Below are positions 1 through 5,383 of a stretch of 5,831 bases of DNA, in pieces. Source of the DNA: Bacillota bacterium (GTDB taxonomy: Bacteria > Bacillota > Bacilli > Alicyclobacillales > Alicyclobacillaceae); the NCBI GenBank assembly GCA_021820805.1, contig JAKADF010000245.1, forward strand, positions 1 to 5,831, given 5' to 3'. The stretch's first letter is position 1. The number at the start of each line of letters is the position of its first letter. A program made the position numbers and the translations under genes. Under the pieces are notes generated by a model. The model was not told the origin of the DNA and ran no database searches. It saw nothing but the letters and a program-made list of their open reading frames with translations.

Positions 1-1078
1 AAAGCGAGACGCCCGCCATGATTGCCTTGATATACTCAGATGCAGTAATTGTTTTGCTTGACTCGAGGCGACCGCGCACGTCTTCCCCGAATAATTCTTT
101 ATGCCCTCTAAGTCTGTTTTCATGTATTGCAAGTGCTTCAGATGAAAGGATTATATTTTGTGCCTCTGGTACGGAGTCAATATTCGGAACGTCTAACTCG
201 ACCGTCTGAATCATGGATGACTCAAGAACGCGAAGACCTGCTAAAACTGTTTGCAACACACCAGGATGACATTTGTCAAAGAAGAATTGACGTGGAATAC
301 CTACTCTGATGGGAGGGGTAAAGCGCCCGCCAAGATAATCTGCCTTTTCTAGCGGTATTGATGATGGAGATGAACCTTCATATCCTGTTAGTATATTTAA
401 AAGAATTCCGGCATCTCGAACCGTTCTTGTAAGGGGGCCCGCGTGATCGAGTGAATGCGCAAGGGGAAATACGCCGAACGTGCTTACAAGCCCGTAAGTG
501 GGCTTTAATCCTACGATACCCGTTAATGCAGCAGGAATGCGAATGCTTCCTCCGGTGTCTGTTCCGATGGCGGCAACAGCCAGTCCGGCAGAAACTGACA
601 CTGCACTGCCTCCGCTCGAACCACCCGGTATTTTGGCTTTATTCCACGGATTTACTGTTTTTCCGTAGTGAGGGTTTTCGTTTGTTGTTCCATATGCATA
701 TTCATGCAAATTGGTTTTTCCTATGATAATTGTATCTTCGGTTTTTAACTTCTGTACAACTGTTGCGTCATGTGTTGGGGTGTTGTGCTCGAAGTGGCGT
801 CCGCCGTAAGTTGTTGTCATATCTCTAGTGTCTAGCAGATCTTTTACTGCAATTGGAATACCGGCGAGTTCCCCAACTGTTTCTTTACGTTTAAACCTGC
901 GTTCATCGATTTGTTGTGCTTCGTTAAATGCATTTTTAGAGACGGTGATAAAAGCACGAAGTGTAGGGTCATGCTGATTTATTCGCTGTAGATATGCTTC
1001 GACCAACTCTTTTGATGAGCAAGTTTTCTTTTTTAATGCTTGGATTGTTTCTTCTAAAGACCATAAATGATAATGCAT
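1..1078 (-). CDS. Amidase-signature family hydrolase (partial, C-terminus beyond left edge)
   Basis: The frame is open from the start to base 1 and gives 359 residues of an amidase-signature enzyme, a family that hydrolyses amide bonds with a Ser-cisSer-Lys triad. Counting from the ATG at 1078, the triad is Lys79 (in IAVKD), Ser154 (in PGGSSGGSA) and Ser178 (in GTDTGGSIR). The 75- and 24-residue spacings are those known for GatA and other family members. A second in-frame ATG lies at 1087. I prefer 1078 because the AGAGG site overlapping the upstream stop codon is only 2 bases from 1087 but 11 from 1078. The gene follows the CBS-ACT gene by 15 bases, so the two are probably cotranscribed and perhaps translationally coupled. 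It is probably not GatA: it has NLHEYAYGTTNEN where GatA typically has a NMDEFAMGSS-like stretch, and gatC and gatB are not visible. The substrate cannot be told. The protein looks cytoplasmic, with no signal peptide. Confidence 0.9.
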   Translation of the reverse strand, partial: MHYHLWSLEETIQALKKKTCSSKELVEAYLQRINQHDPTLRAFITVSKNAFNEAQQIDERRFKRKETVGELAGIPIAVKDLLDTRDMTTTYGGRHFEHNTPTHDATVVQKLKTEDTIIIGKTNLHEYAYGTTNENPHYGKTVNPWNKAKIPGGSSGGSAVSVSAGLAVAAIGTDTGGSIRIPAALTGIVGLKPTYGLVSTFGVFPLAHSLDHAGPLTRTVRDAGILLNILTGYEGSSPSSIPLEKADYLGGRFTPPIRVGIPRQFFFDKCHPGVLQTVLAGLRVLESSMIQTVELDVPNIDSVPEAQNIILSSEALAIHENRLRGHKELFGEDVRGRLESSKTITASEYIKAIMAGVSL

Positions 1079-1093
1079 GAACCTCATATCCTC

Positions 1094-1723
1094 TCAATTT
1101 GAAGAGATAACAAGGAAGCCAGCTCGCTCTAATTGTTGAACGAGTGTTTTCAGTTTAGCTGATTTCTCTACTTTTAAAATGACGCGTCTGTTCAAAGGAT
1201 TTTTACCCGCATCAAAAGGAATACAAGTGACGACGTTCAGCCCCAATTTATGTGTAATATTAAACAGCCTTTCCAAAACTCCCTCAACTTCAGCAACACC
1301 GATTAGGAGTCGATGCGATTCTATATTTGTGGCGAACGCAATGGAGAGTGCATGTTGTACGTCTGAACGTTTGACAATTCCCAAAAGTTTCCCTTCTGCC
1401 ACTATAGGAACAAATGGGTGACGTGTGATAATTTCAATTGTCTCCTCGAAGAAGGATTCCATAGACAGCGAGATAATAGAAGTTTCAATGCATGGTGCCA
1501 CACTGGTATAAAGAAATGATTCGTACGTTTGCCCTGCCTCATTTGCAGACTGAAAGGCTTCAAAAATTGTGCGTTTGCTGACCATACCAATAAATGTATG
1601 ATCCTCTGATATGCAAGGGAGACTAAGATGCCCTTCCATTTTTTCTAATACAGTTGCTATTGTATCAGAAGGGTAAACTACCGTTAAATTCCGCATTTCA
1701 GTCAAACAGTTCCGAATGAACAT
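1094..1723 (-). CDS. CBS-domain pair plus ACT-like domain protein, AcuB-like
   Basis: This 209-residue protein has two CBS motifs (about residues 12-56 and 78-127), which in known families form a Bateman module binding adenine nucleotides. A C-terminal ACT-like segment follows (about 140-208), with a beta-alpha-beta pattern ending in an ERAGFLVISSN strand. Length and domain order match Bacillus AcuB (about 214 residues, CBS-CBS-ACT), a protein linked to acetoin use whose mechanism is not settled. No acuA or acuC is present here, so the symbol is not transferred. The ATG at 1723 has a strong GGAGGTGA site about 6 bases upstream, and a TATAAT box lies about 30 bases upstream. The downstream partner is an amidase. 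An energy- or ligand-sensing role is inferred from the domains only. Confidence 0.85.
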   Translation of the reverse strand: MFIRNCLTEMRNLTVVYPSDTIATVLEKMEGHLSLPCISEDHTFIGMVSKRTIFEAFQSANEAGQTYESFLYTSVAPCIETSIISLSMESFFEETIEIITRHPFVPIVAEGKLLGIVKRSDVQHALSIAFATNIESHRLLIGVAEVEGVLERLFNITHKLGLNVVTCIPFDAGKNPLNRRVILKVEKSAKLKTLVQQLERAGFLVISSN

Positions 1724-1752
1724 ACAAATTCACCTCCGAGTTCGATGCAGAA

Positions 1753-1758
1753 ATTATA
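1753..1758 (-). promoter_or_regulatory. Candidate -10 box for the CBS-amidase operon
   Basis: On the minus strand this is a perfect TATAAT. Transcription would begin near 1746, leaving a leader of about 23 bases that contains the GGAGGTGA ribosome site. No convincing -35 hexamer is found at 16-18 bases, so the call rests on the -10 box and its position. If real, the operon has its own promoter downstream of the terminator at 1803-1836 and need not depend on read-through. Confidence 0.45.
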
Positions 1759-1799
1759 CTACGTCTGCAAGCACGGATGTGGATAAATTTGTTCATTTA

Positions 1800-1973
1800 A
1801 TTACAAAACCCACGCCCGGGTACGCGTGGGTTTTGTTGCGTTGCTGACCCTCCAATGGTTTCACATTAGAGAATTTGCAACACGTTTTCTGGGAGAGGAG
1901 AAACCGGAGGAAGTGCGGATGGGGAAACCGCAATCTTCACCCGCGGTTGCCTACAACAGCTCTCGCCGTTGCT
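1800..1973 (-). ncRNA. csfG: Structured small RNA, CsfG-like (sporulation RNA candidate)
   Basis: Read on the minus strand, this region of about 175 bases folds as a discrete RNA. An 8-bp 5' stem (1972-1965 with 1960-1953) is capped by a GAGA tetraloop. A 6-bp AACCGC/GCGGTT stem (1948-1943 with 1931-1926) follows. Next comes a largely unpaired core, 1927-1891, with 32 pyrimidines in 37 bases. Then there is an 8-bp stem (1871-1864 with 1857-1850, one G-U pair) whose flanks can add GTTGC/GCAAC, and finally the 13-bp terminator. From memory, CsfG is a forespore RNA of about 138 bases in Bacillus subtilis, encoded beside ylbH (rsmD), with a conserved pyrimidine-rich unpaired core. Position and architecture fit, but I could not compare sequences. 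The Rfam ylbH-leader element, read on the plus strand, is the rival reading; the terminator would then lie before the element rather than after it. Exact ends are estimates. Confidence 0.6.
1803..1836 (-). terminator. Intrinsic terminator, perfect 13-bp stem
   Basis: Bases 1803-1815 are perfectly complementary to 1824-1836, leaving an 8-base loop. The stem has a GC core (CCCACGC / GCGTGGG) flanked by an A-run on one side and a T-run on the other, so it could work in both directions. On the plus strand there is no gene upstream for it to terminate, because the CBS gene reads the other way. On the minus strand it is the natural 3' end of the small RNA read from about 1973, and AT-rich sequence follows it. 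It also shields the CBS operon from that transcript. Confidence 0.82.
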
Positions 1974-1978
1974 ACCTA

Positions 1979-2007
1979 TATCCTTTCCTATTTGAACCAG
2001 AATATAC
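1979..2007 (-). promoter_or_regulatory. Candidate sigma-F-type promoter of the small RNA
   Basis: On the minus strand GTATA (2007-2003) is followed 14 bases later by GGAAAGGATA (1988-1979). These match 5 of 5 and 9 of 10 positions of the sigma-F consensus as I remember it (GYWTA, then GGNRANAWTW). The spacer is about one base shorter than usual. Transcription would begin near 1973, exactly at the foot of the GAGA hairpin, which supports the choice. A sigma-A-like alternative overlaps it: TTGGGA (2029-2024), 17 bases, TATATT (2006-2001), giving a start near 1994. Sequence alone does not decide between them. Confidence 0.42.
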
Positions 2008-2021
2008 CCTGGCATTATCTT
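1992..2021 (+). promoter_or_regulatory. Weak candidate sigma-A promoter for the rsmD operon
   Basis: TTGAAC (1992-1997) and TATCTT (2016-2021) are 18 bases apart, each matching 4 of 6 consensus positions, and would start transcription near 2028, about 55 bases before rsmD. A TATGTT at 2039-2044 is another possible -10 without a good -35. No better plus-strand promoter is visible between 1837 and 2082. The site would overlap the small-RNA promoter on the other strand, making a compact divergent promoter region. Confidence 0.25.
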
Positions 2022-2082
2022 TTTCCCAAAATCTCATTATGTTAGAGTAAGCATTGCAGACAACTGAAAGGAAGCGTATTTT

Positions 2083-2631
2083 TTGCGTGTCATTGCCGGA
2101 AAGTGGAAAGGGCATCCGCTTATTGCGCCAAATGGTGTAGTGGCTCGTCCAACGACAGACAGAGTAAAAGAGTCTATGTTTAGTATGATAGGAGTAGGCG
2201 GGCTTACAGGGTGCGTGTTGGACCTGTTCGCAGGATCAGGTTCTCTTGGGCTCGAAGCGTTAAGCCGCGGTGCAAAAAGAGCTGTGTTTGTCGATGAAAG
2301 TAACGTAAGCTTACGAGCTGTAAAAGAGAATATAACACGGCTTCATGCATCGGAGGATGCTGATGTTTGGCGTTTAGATTTTCGAAAAGGAGTAGCTCGC
2401 TTTGCAGAGGTATACCATGAAGCTTCTTGGGTATTTCTAGATCCGCCTTATGCGAAAAATTTATGGGAAGAAGCTATAACAAGCATCGCACAGCAACTAA
2501 CAATTTCAGAGGGAATCGTGTGTGAGCATCCCAAAACGACGATACTGCCAGATATCGTGGATAAGTTTTCAGTGTGGAAACATAGAGTTTATGGCGACAT
2601 TGCTATTACAATTTACGTACAAAAGGGGTGA
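2083..2631 (+). CDS. rsmD: 16S rRNA (guanine966-N2)-methyltransferase RsmD
   Basis: RsmD (YlbH in Bacillus) transfers a methyl group from S-adenosylmethionine to G966 of 16S rRNA. The 182-residue protein carries the family N-terminus MRVIAGKWKG and RPTTDRVKE (22-30). It also has the SAM-binding loop DLFAGSGSLGLE (47-58), the acidic strand end VFVDES (68-73), the catalytic DPPY motif (120-123) and the usual VYGDIAITIY end. The start is TTG, chosen because the family N-terminus begins exactly there; an AAGGA site lies about 11 bases upstream. Length is typical. It heads the plus-strand run, and its TGA stop overlaps the first possible start codon of coaD. Confidence 0.96.
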   Translation: MRVIAGKWKGHPLIAPNGVVARPTTDRVKESMFSMIGVGGLTGCVLDLFAGSGSLGLEALSRGAKRAVFVDESNVSLRAVKENITRLHASEDADVWRLDFRKGVARFAEVYHEASWVFLDPPYAKNLWEEAITSIAQQLTISEGIVCEHPKTTILPDIVDKFSVWKHRVYGDIAITIYVQKG

Positions 2632-2636
2632 GAAAA

Positions 2637-3125
2637 GTGCGTACTGCAGTTTATCCTGGAAGTTTTGATCCGTTTACAAATGGTCATTTAGATGTTTTGG
2701 CCCAAGCACTACAGTTATTTGACGAGGTTATTGTTGCTGTACTTGAAAACCCTGGGAAAACACCCCTGTTTGGTGTAGAGGATAGAGTGCGAATGATTGA
2801 ACAAACGACCAGCCATATGACAGGCGTAGTTATAGACAGTTTTATGGGATTGTTGGCCGATTATGTGCAGTTGAAAGGGGCTTGTGCTATTGTCCGCGGT
2901 CTCCGAGATAATGGGGACTTTGAAAATGAACTGCGTATGGCTCATATGAATCGAGAGCTAAATGCAAATGCGGTGACATTATTTCTGCCAACCAGCCATG
3001 AATATTGCTTTATAAGTTCCTCGCTTGTAAAGGACGTTGTCATGCATGGCGGAGATGTCCATAAATATGTACCAGAAGTCGTTGCTAAGGAATTGAACGT
3101 TAGGTATCCTCTGAATCGGGGGTGA
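2637..3125 (+). CDS. coaD: Phosphopantetheine adenylyltransferase CoaD
   Basis: CoaD transfers AMP from ATP to 4'-phosphopantetheine, making dephospho-CoA in the penultimate step of CoA synthesis. From the GTG at 2637 the protein has 162 residues, the usual size. It opens with MRTAVYPGSFDPFTNGH, which contains the nucleotidyltransferase TNGH motif (14-17). NPGKTPLF (38-45), the RGLRDNGDFENEL segment (87-99) and the nucleotide-binding ISSSLVK motif (126-132) follow. An earlier in-frame GTG at 2628 would add three residues. I prefer 2637 because AAGGGGTGA sits about 5 bases before it and the family N-terminus begins there. The Shine-Dalgarno site overlaps the rsmD stop, so translational coupling is likely. 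CoA supply sits in the same neighbourhood as the FapR/PlsX lipid genes. Confidence 0.96.
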   Translation: MRTAVYPGSFDPFTNGHLDVLAQALQLFDEVIVAVLENPGKTPLFGVEDRVRMIEQTTSHMTGVVIDSFMGLLADYVQLKGACAIVRGLRDNGDFENELRMAHMNRELNANAVTLFLPTSHEYCFISSSLVKDVVMHGGDVHKYVPEVVAKELNVRYPLNRG

Positions 3126-3135
3126 GGTGGTTCGC

Positions 3136-3966
3136 GTGCAGAAGCCGAAAATAGGGTTGGCTCTAGGATCCGGTGGAGCAAAAGGATTTGCACATATTGG
3201 TGTGATTCAGGCACTCACTGAGCATCATATTCCTATCTGCGCCGTTGCAGGGTCTAGTATGGGAAGCCTTATTGGTGCTTTATTCGCGGCTGGCATCCCG
3301 CCCATGTATCTGGAAGGGCTCGCATGTGGACTGCGTTTTCGTCATTGGATTGATTTTACCGTACCTAAAATGGGGTTAATATCTGGAGAACGAATTCGTG
3401 AGATGGTGGCTTTTTTGACACGAGATGAGGTTATCGAACATTTGCCAATTCCGCTGGCCATTGTTGCGACTGAGCTTATTTCTCGAGAATGTGTAACATT
3501 TCGCGCAGGAAATATTGCTGATGCAGTAAGGGCCAGTATCTCAATTCCAGGTGTTTTCGTCCCATATGTGATGGATAGTGGGCTTTATGTTGATGGTGGT
3601 GTCCTTGAAAGGGTCCCCGTCAATGCTGCTTATGATTTAGGAGCAGATTTTGTCATTGGTGTCGATGTTGGCTCCGGGCGTTGTAGTTTTAAGCCAGAAT
3701 CCATGATTGATGTGATTATCCAGACGCTCGATGTAATGCAAGATGTGGCATCAGTGAGGAGTACGGAACCTGACATCATGATTGTTCCAGACCTTGAAGG
3801 TATTGGCCCGTCCCATTTTAATAAAGCTAAAGCTGTGATTCAAGCGGGATATCAAGGAACAATTCAAATTATGGAGCAACTAAAAGAAGTAATGCTAGTA
3901 AAATCTGATATCGAAGAGGGAAATCACAGTGCATTTTTGCATGAGCGAAGTCGAACGGATGGATGA
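3136..3966 (+). CDS. Patatin-like serine hydrolase, YlbK type
   Basis: This 276-residue protein is a bacterial patatin-like phospholipase or esterase, an orthologue candidate for Bacillus YlbK. It begins with the glycine-rich oxyanion-hole motif LGSGGAKG (10-17). Next is the nucleophile elbow GSSMG (39-43, Ser41 predicted catalytic), and then the dyad aspartate in VDGG (152-155, Asp153). The IRxGN-like stretch FRAGNIADAVRASISIPG (122-139) is also typical. No signal peptide or membrane span is seen, so it is probably cytosolic. The substrate is unknown; acyl-lipid hydrolysis is inferred from the family. GTG at 3136 is preferred over GTG at 3127 because AGGTGG lies 5 bases before it and MQKPKIGLALGSGG fits the family start. 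It follows coaD by 10 bases and its 3' end overlaps the next gene by 38 bases. Confidence 0.9.
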   Translation: MQKPKIGLALGSGGAKGFAHIGVIQALTEHHIPICAVAGSSMGSLIGALFAAGIPPMYLEGLACGLRFRHWIDFTVPKMGLISGERIREMVAFLTRDEVIEHLPIPLAIVATELISRECVTFRAGNIADAVRASISIPGVFVPYVMDSGLYVDGGVLERVPVNAAYDLGADFVIGVDVGSGRCSFKPESMIDVIIQTLDVMQDVASVRSTEPDIMIVPDLEGIGPSHFNKAKAVIQAGYQGTIQIMEQLKEVMLVKSDIEEGNHSAFLHERSRTDG

Positions 3967-4429
3967 AATTCACCTTAGTGAAACAATGGAGATGCCGCAG
4001 ATTGGCCAGAAATGCGGGCAAATTGCCGCGATTCAAAATGTGCATGCGGAAATTGACGTTGCGGCAGAAGACGAAAAATGCCATGCAGAAGGGGATATTT
4101 TAGGAGAGGTTATTTACATCTGTTCCAGGTGCCTTACAACTTATCCCGAAAAGCTTGTTGTCTCTCTGGATGAATCGTTCACGACAAAAGAAGAAGCTCA
4201 TGACGGAGCCCATTTAGTTTCTGGCGATGTCGTTAATTTAAATCCATTTATTGAACAAGAATTGTTTCTCGGGATTGAGTATCGTCCACTTTGCAGTGAG
4301 GAATGTAAAGGACTCTGCCCGGAGTGCGGATGCAATCGTAACGAACAAGTTTGTTCATGTAACACGGAAAAAATTGATCCTAGGCTTAGTGTCCTAAAAG
4401 ACTTGCATTTAGACGCCGATTCAGAGTAA
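3929..4429 (+). CDS. DUF177 / YceD-family cysteine-rich protein (YlbN)
   Basis: This 166-residue protein belongs to the DUF177 family (YceD in Escherichia coli, YlbN in Bacillus), nearly always encoded just before rpmF. YceD homologues have been linked to 23S rRNA processing and ribosome assembly; the exact role here is unproven. CSRC (65-68) and a C-terminal cluster with Cys122, 126, 130, 133, 135, 142 and 144 suggest a bound metal, probably zinc. The tract NPFIEQELFLGI (105-116) is typical of the family. The start is GTG at 3929, with GAGGG 8 bases upstream inside the patatin gene, and it gives the beta-strand N-terminus MHFCMSEVER expected of the family. ATGs at 3941 and 3959 lack comparable ribosome sites. 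Overlap with the upstream gene suggests coupled translation. Confidence 0.88.
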   Translation: MHFCMSEVERMDEIHLSETMEMPQIGQKCGQIAAIQNVHAEIDVAAEDEKCHAEGDILGEVIYICSRCLTTYPEKLVVSLDESFTTKEEAHDGAHLVSGDVVNLNPFIEQELFLGIEYRPLCSEECKGLCPECGCNRNEQVCSCNTEKIDPRLSVLKDLHLDADSE

Positions 4430-4467
4430 GATTGTGAGCGGTAGTCTGAAAAGGGGGTGTCTCTGTC

Positions 4468-4644
4468 ATGGCAGTACCGCAACATAGAACGTCTAAAACG
4501 CGCAAACGCCTTCGTCGTACGCATTTTAAGCTGGAAGCACCAGGAATTCAACCTTGCCCGCAATGTGGGGAATACAAACTTGCTCATCATGTTTGCAAGA
4601 ATTGCGGAACATACAAGGGTCGTACTGTTGTAGCTGTAAAATAA
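4468..4644 (+). CDS. rpmF: 50S ribosomal protein L32
   Basis: L32 is a small zinc-ribbon protein of the large ribosomal subunit. The 58-residue product starts [20 protein letters not shown], a basic tail typical of L32. It carries two intact CxxC pairs, Cys30/Cys33 and Cys43/Cys46, so this is the zinc-binding (C+) form rather than the cysteine-free paralogue induced in zinc starvation. The ATG at 4468 follows AAGGGGGTG by 8 bases. It lies 38 bases after the DUF177 gene, the standard ylbN-rpmF pairing, and is followed 14 bases after its stop by a strong terminator. It is the only plus-strand gene in the window that starts with ATG. Confidence 0.97.
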   Translation: MAVPQHRTSKTRKRLRRTHFKLEAPGIQPCPQCGEYKLAHHVCKNCGTYKGRTVVAVK

Positions 4645-4658
4645 CTTAGGCGAATGTT

Positions 4659-4686
4659 GGCCGGTCCCAGTGGGATCGGCCTTTTT
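4659..4686 (+). terminator. Intrinsic terminator after rpmF
   Basis: Bases 4659-4668 pair with 4672-4681 to form a 10-bp stem with one G-T wobble and a 3-base loop (AGT), followed directly by five T residues at 4682-4686. This is a textbook rho-independent terminator. It closes the rsmD-to-rpmF run and separates it from the FapR-controlled unit. Confidence 0.93.
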
Positions 4687-4720
4687 CATAGTATATCTAC
4701 TCTGAATTAGAAAATACTGC

Positions 4721-4749
4721 TTGAAAAAATACATAAATCCGCGTAAATT
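4721..4749 (+). promoter_or_regulatory. Candidate sigma-A promoter of fapR-plsX
   Basis: TTGAAA (4721-4726, 5 of 6 to consensus) and TAAATT (4744-4749, 4 of 6) are 17 bases apart. Transcription would begin near 4756, inside the FapR operator that spans 4747-4764, an arrangement in which bound FapR would block initiation. TAAAAT at 4775-4780 is a better -10 by sequence but has no plausible -35. Confidence 0.5.
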
Positions 4750-4764
4750 CGTACTAGGTATTAT
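4747..4764 (+). promoter_or_regulatory. FapR operator
   Basis: The 18-base site contains ACTAGGTA with near-palindromic arms. On the minus strand the core reads TACCTAGT followed by an AAT arm, closely matching the Bacillus FapR consensus (TTAGTACC, then TAGTC, then TTAA) as I recall it. It overlaps the predicted -10 and start site and lies about 43 bases before fapR. The inferred role is autorepression of fapR-plsX, relieved when malonyl-CoA binds FapR. Confidence 0.78.
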
Positions 4765-4806
4765 GAGTAGGTTATAAAATAATATCGCAAAGGGTGTGAA
4801 AGCCGT

Positions 4807-5358
4807 CTGAAAAAATCCGATCGTCGGAATGCTTTGGCTAAGTATATTCAGAACGACCCATTTGCGACAGATGAACAACTTGCGTCTCGCTTTGGCGTAA
4901 GCGTTGCGACCATTCGATTAGACCGAAATGTACTACATATCCCTGAGGTGCGTGAGCGCATACGAATGGTTGCGTCGGACAGGCAGGATCATGTTCGTTC
5001 TTTAGAAGAGGAAGAGTTAATAGGGGAACTAATCGAACTGCAATTAAATCGTTACGCAGTTTCTAAACTTATTGTTTCGCCAGTGCACGTCTTTGCAAGA
5101 ACAGGTATTATGCGAGGACATTATTTAGTTGCACAAGTTAACTCTCTTTCGGTTGCACTTATGGATGCAGATGTCGCGTTGACATCTAAGATGGAATTGC
5201 GATTTTATCGACCTGTTCGATTAGGAGAAGTTCTGCATGCGCGAATTGATGTACTCATGAGGCGCAAGAATGTTGTTAAGTGTAGTGCTTTAACGGAGAT
5301 TGGGGATGAAAAAGTTCTCGAGGGCGTGATTTGGGTTCATTCCAACCCGCTCTTGTAA
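4807..5358 (+). CDS. fapR: FapR, malonyl-CoA-responsive repressor of fatty acid and phospholipid synthesis
   Basis: FapR represses lipid-synthesis genes and is released by malonyl-CoA. From the CTG at 4807 the protein has 183 residues. It has an N-terminal DeoR-like helix-turn-helix (about 20-41, with TDEQLASRFG and VSVATIRLDR) and a linker helix rich in Arg and Glu (45-80). The C-terminal hot-dog fold (about 82-180) carries the ligand-pocket stretch TGIMRGHYLVAQVNSLSVAL (99-118). Arg103, Gly104 and Asn112 line up with conserved FapR positions. No ATG, GTG or TTG exists in frame before TTG 4834, which lacks a ribosome site and would remove most of helix 1. CTG 4807 lies 10 bases after GGGTG and yields MKKSDRRNAL, resembling the known FapR N-terminus, so I choose it. 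A FapR operator lies just upstream and plsX follows by 25 bases. Confidence 0.93.
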   Translation: MKKSDRRNALAKYIQNDPFATDEQLASRFGVSVATIRLDRNVLHIPEVRERIRMVASDRQDHVRSLEEEELIGELIELQLNRYAVSKLIVSPVHVFARTGIMRGHYLVAQVNSLSVALMDADVALTSKMELRFYRPVRLGEVLHARIDVLMRRKNVVKCSALTEIGDEKVLEGVIWVHSNPLL

Positions 5359-5383
5359 GCAAGGCTTTTGAGGAGGATGTACT

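Noticed and set aside
451..726. 91-codon plus-strand open frame within the amidase region
   Set aside because: The opposite strand encodes the intact amidase active-site region, so this frame is a shadow.
1..1078. GatA (glutamyl-tRNA amidotransferase subunit A)
   Set aside because: The catalytic core is shared, but the NLHEYAYGTTNEN segment differs from the typical GatA sequence and gatC and gatB are not adjacent.
1920..1955. T-box-like AACCGCGGGTG stretch on the minus strand
   Set aside because: The GGGTGG part of the T-box is missing, there is no room for a specifier stem upstream, and neither downstream gene is a tRNA-synthetase or amino-acid gene.
1826..2050. 74-codon plus-strand open frame in the intergenic region
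   Set aside because: It starts on a GTG inside the terminator stem, has no ribosome site and no recognisable protein features, and it lies antisense to the structured RNA.
4198..4878. 226-codon minus-strand open frame
   Set aside because: It lies antisense to DUF177, rpmF, the terminator and the start of fapR, all well supported on the plus strand, and shows no domain.
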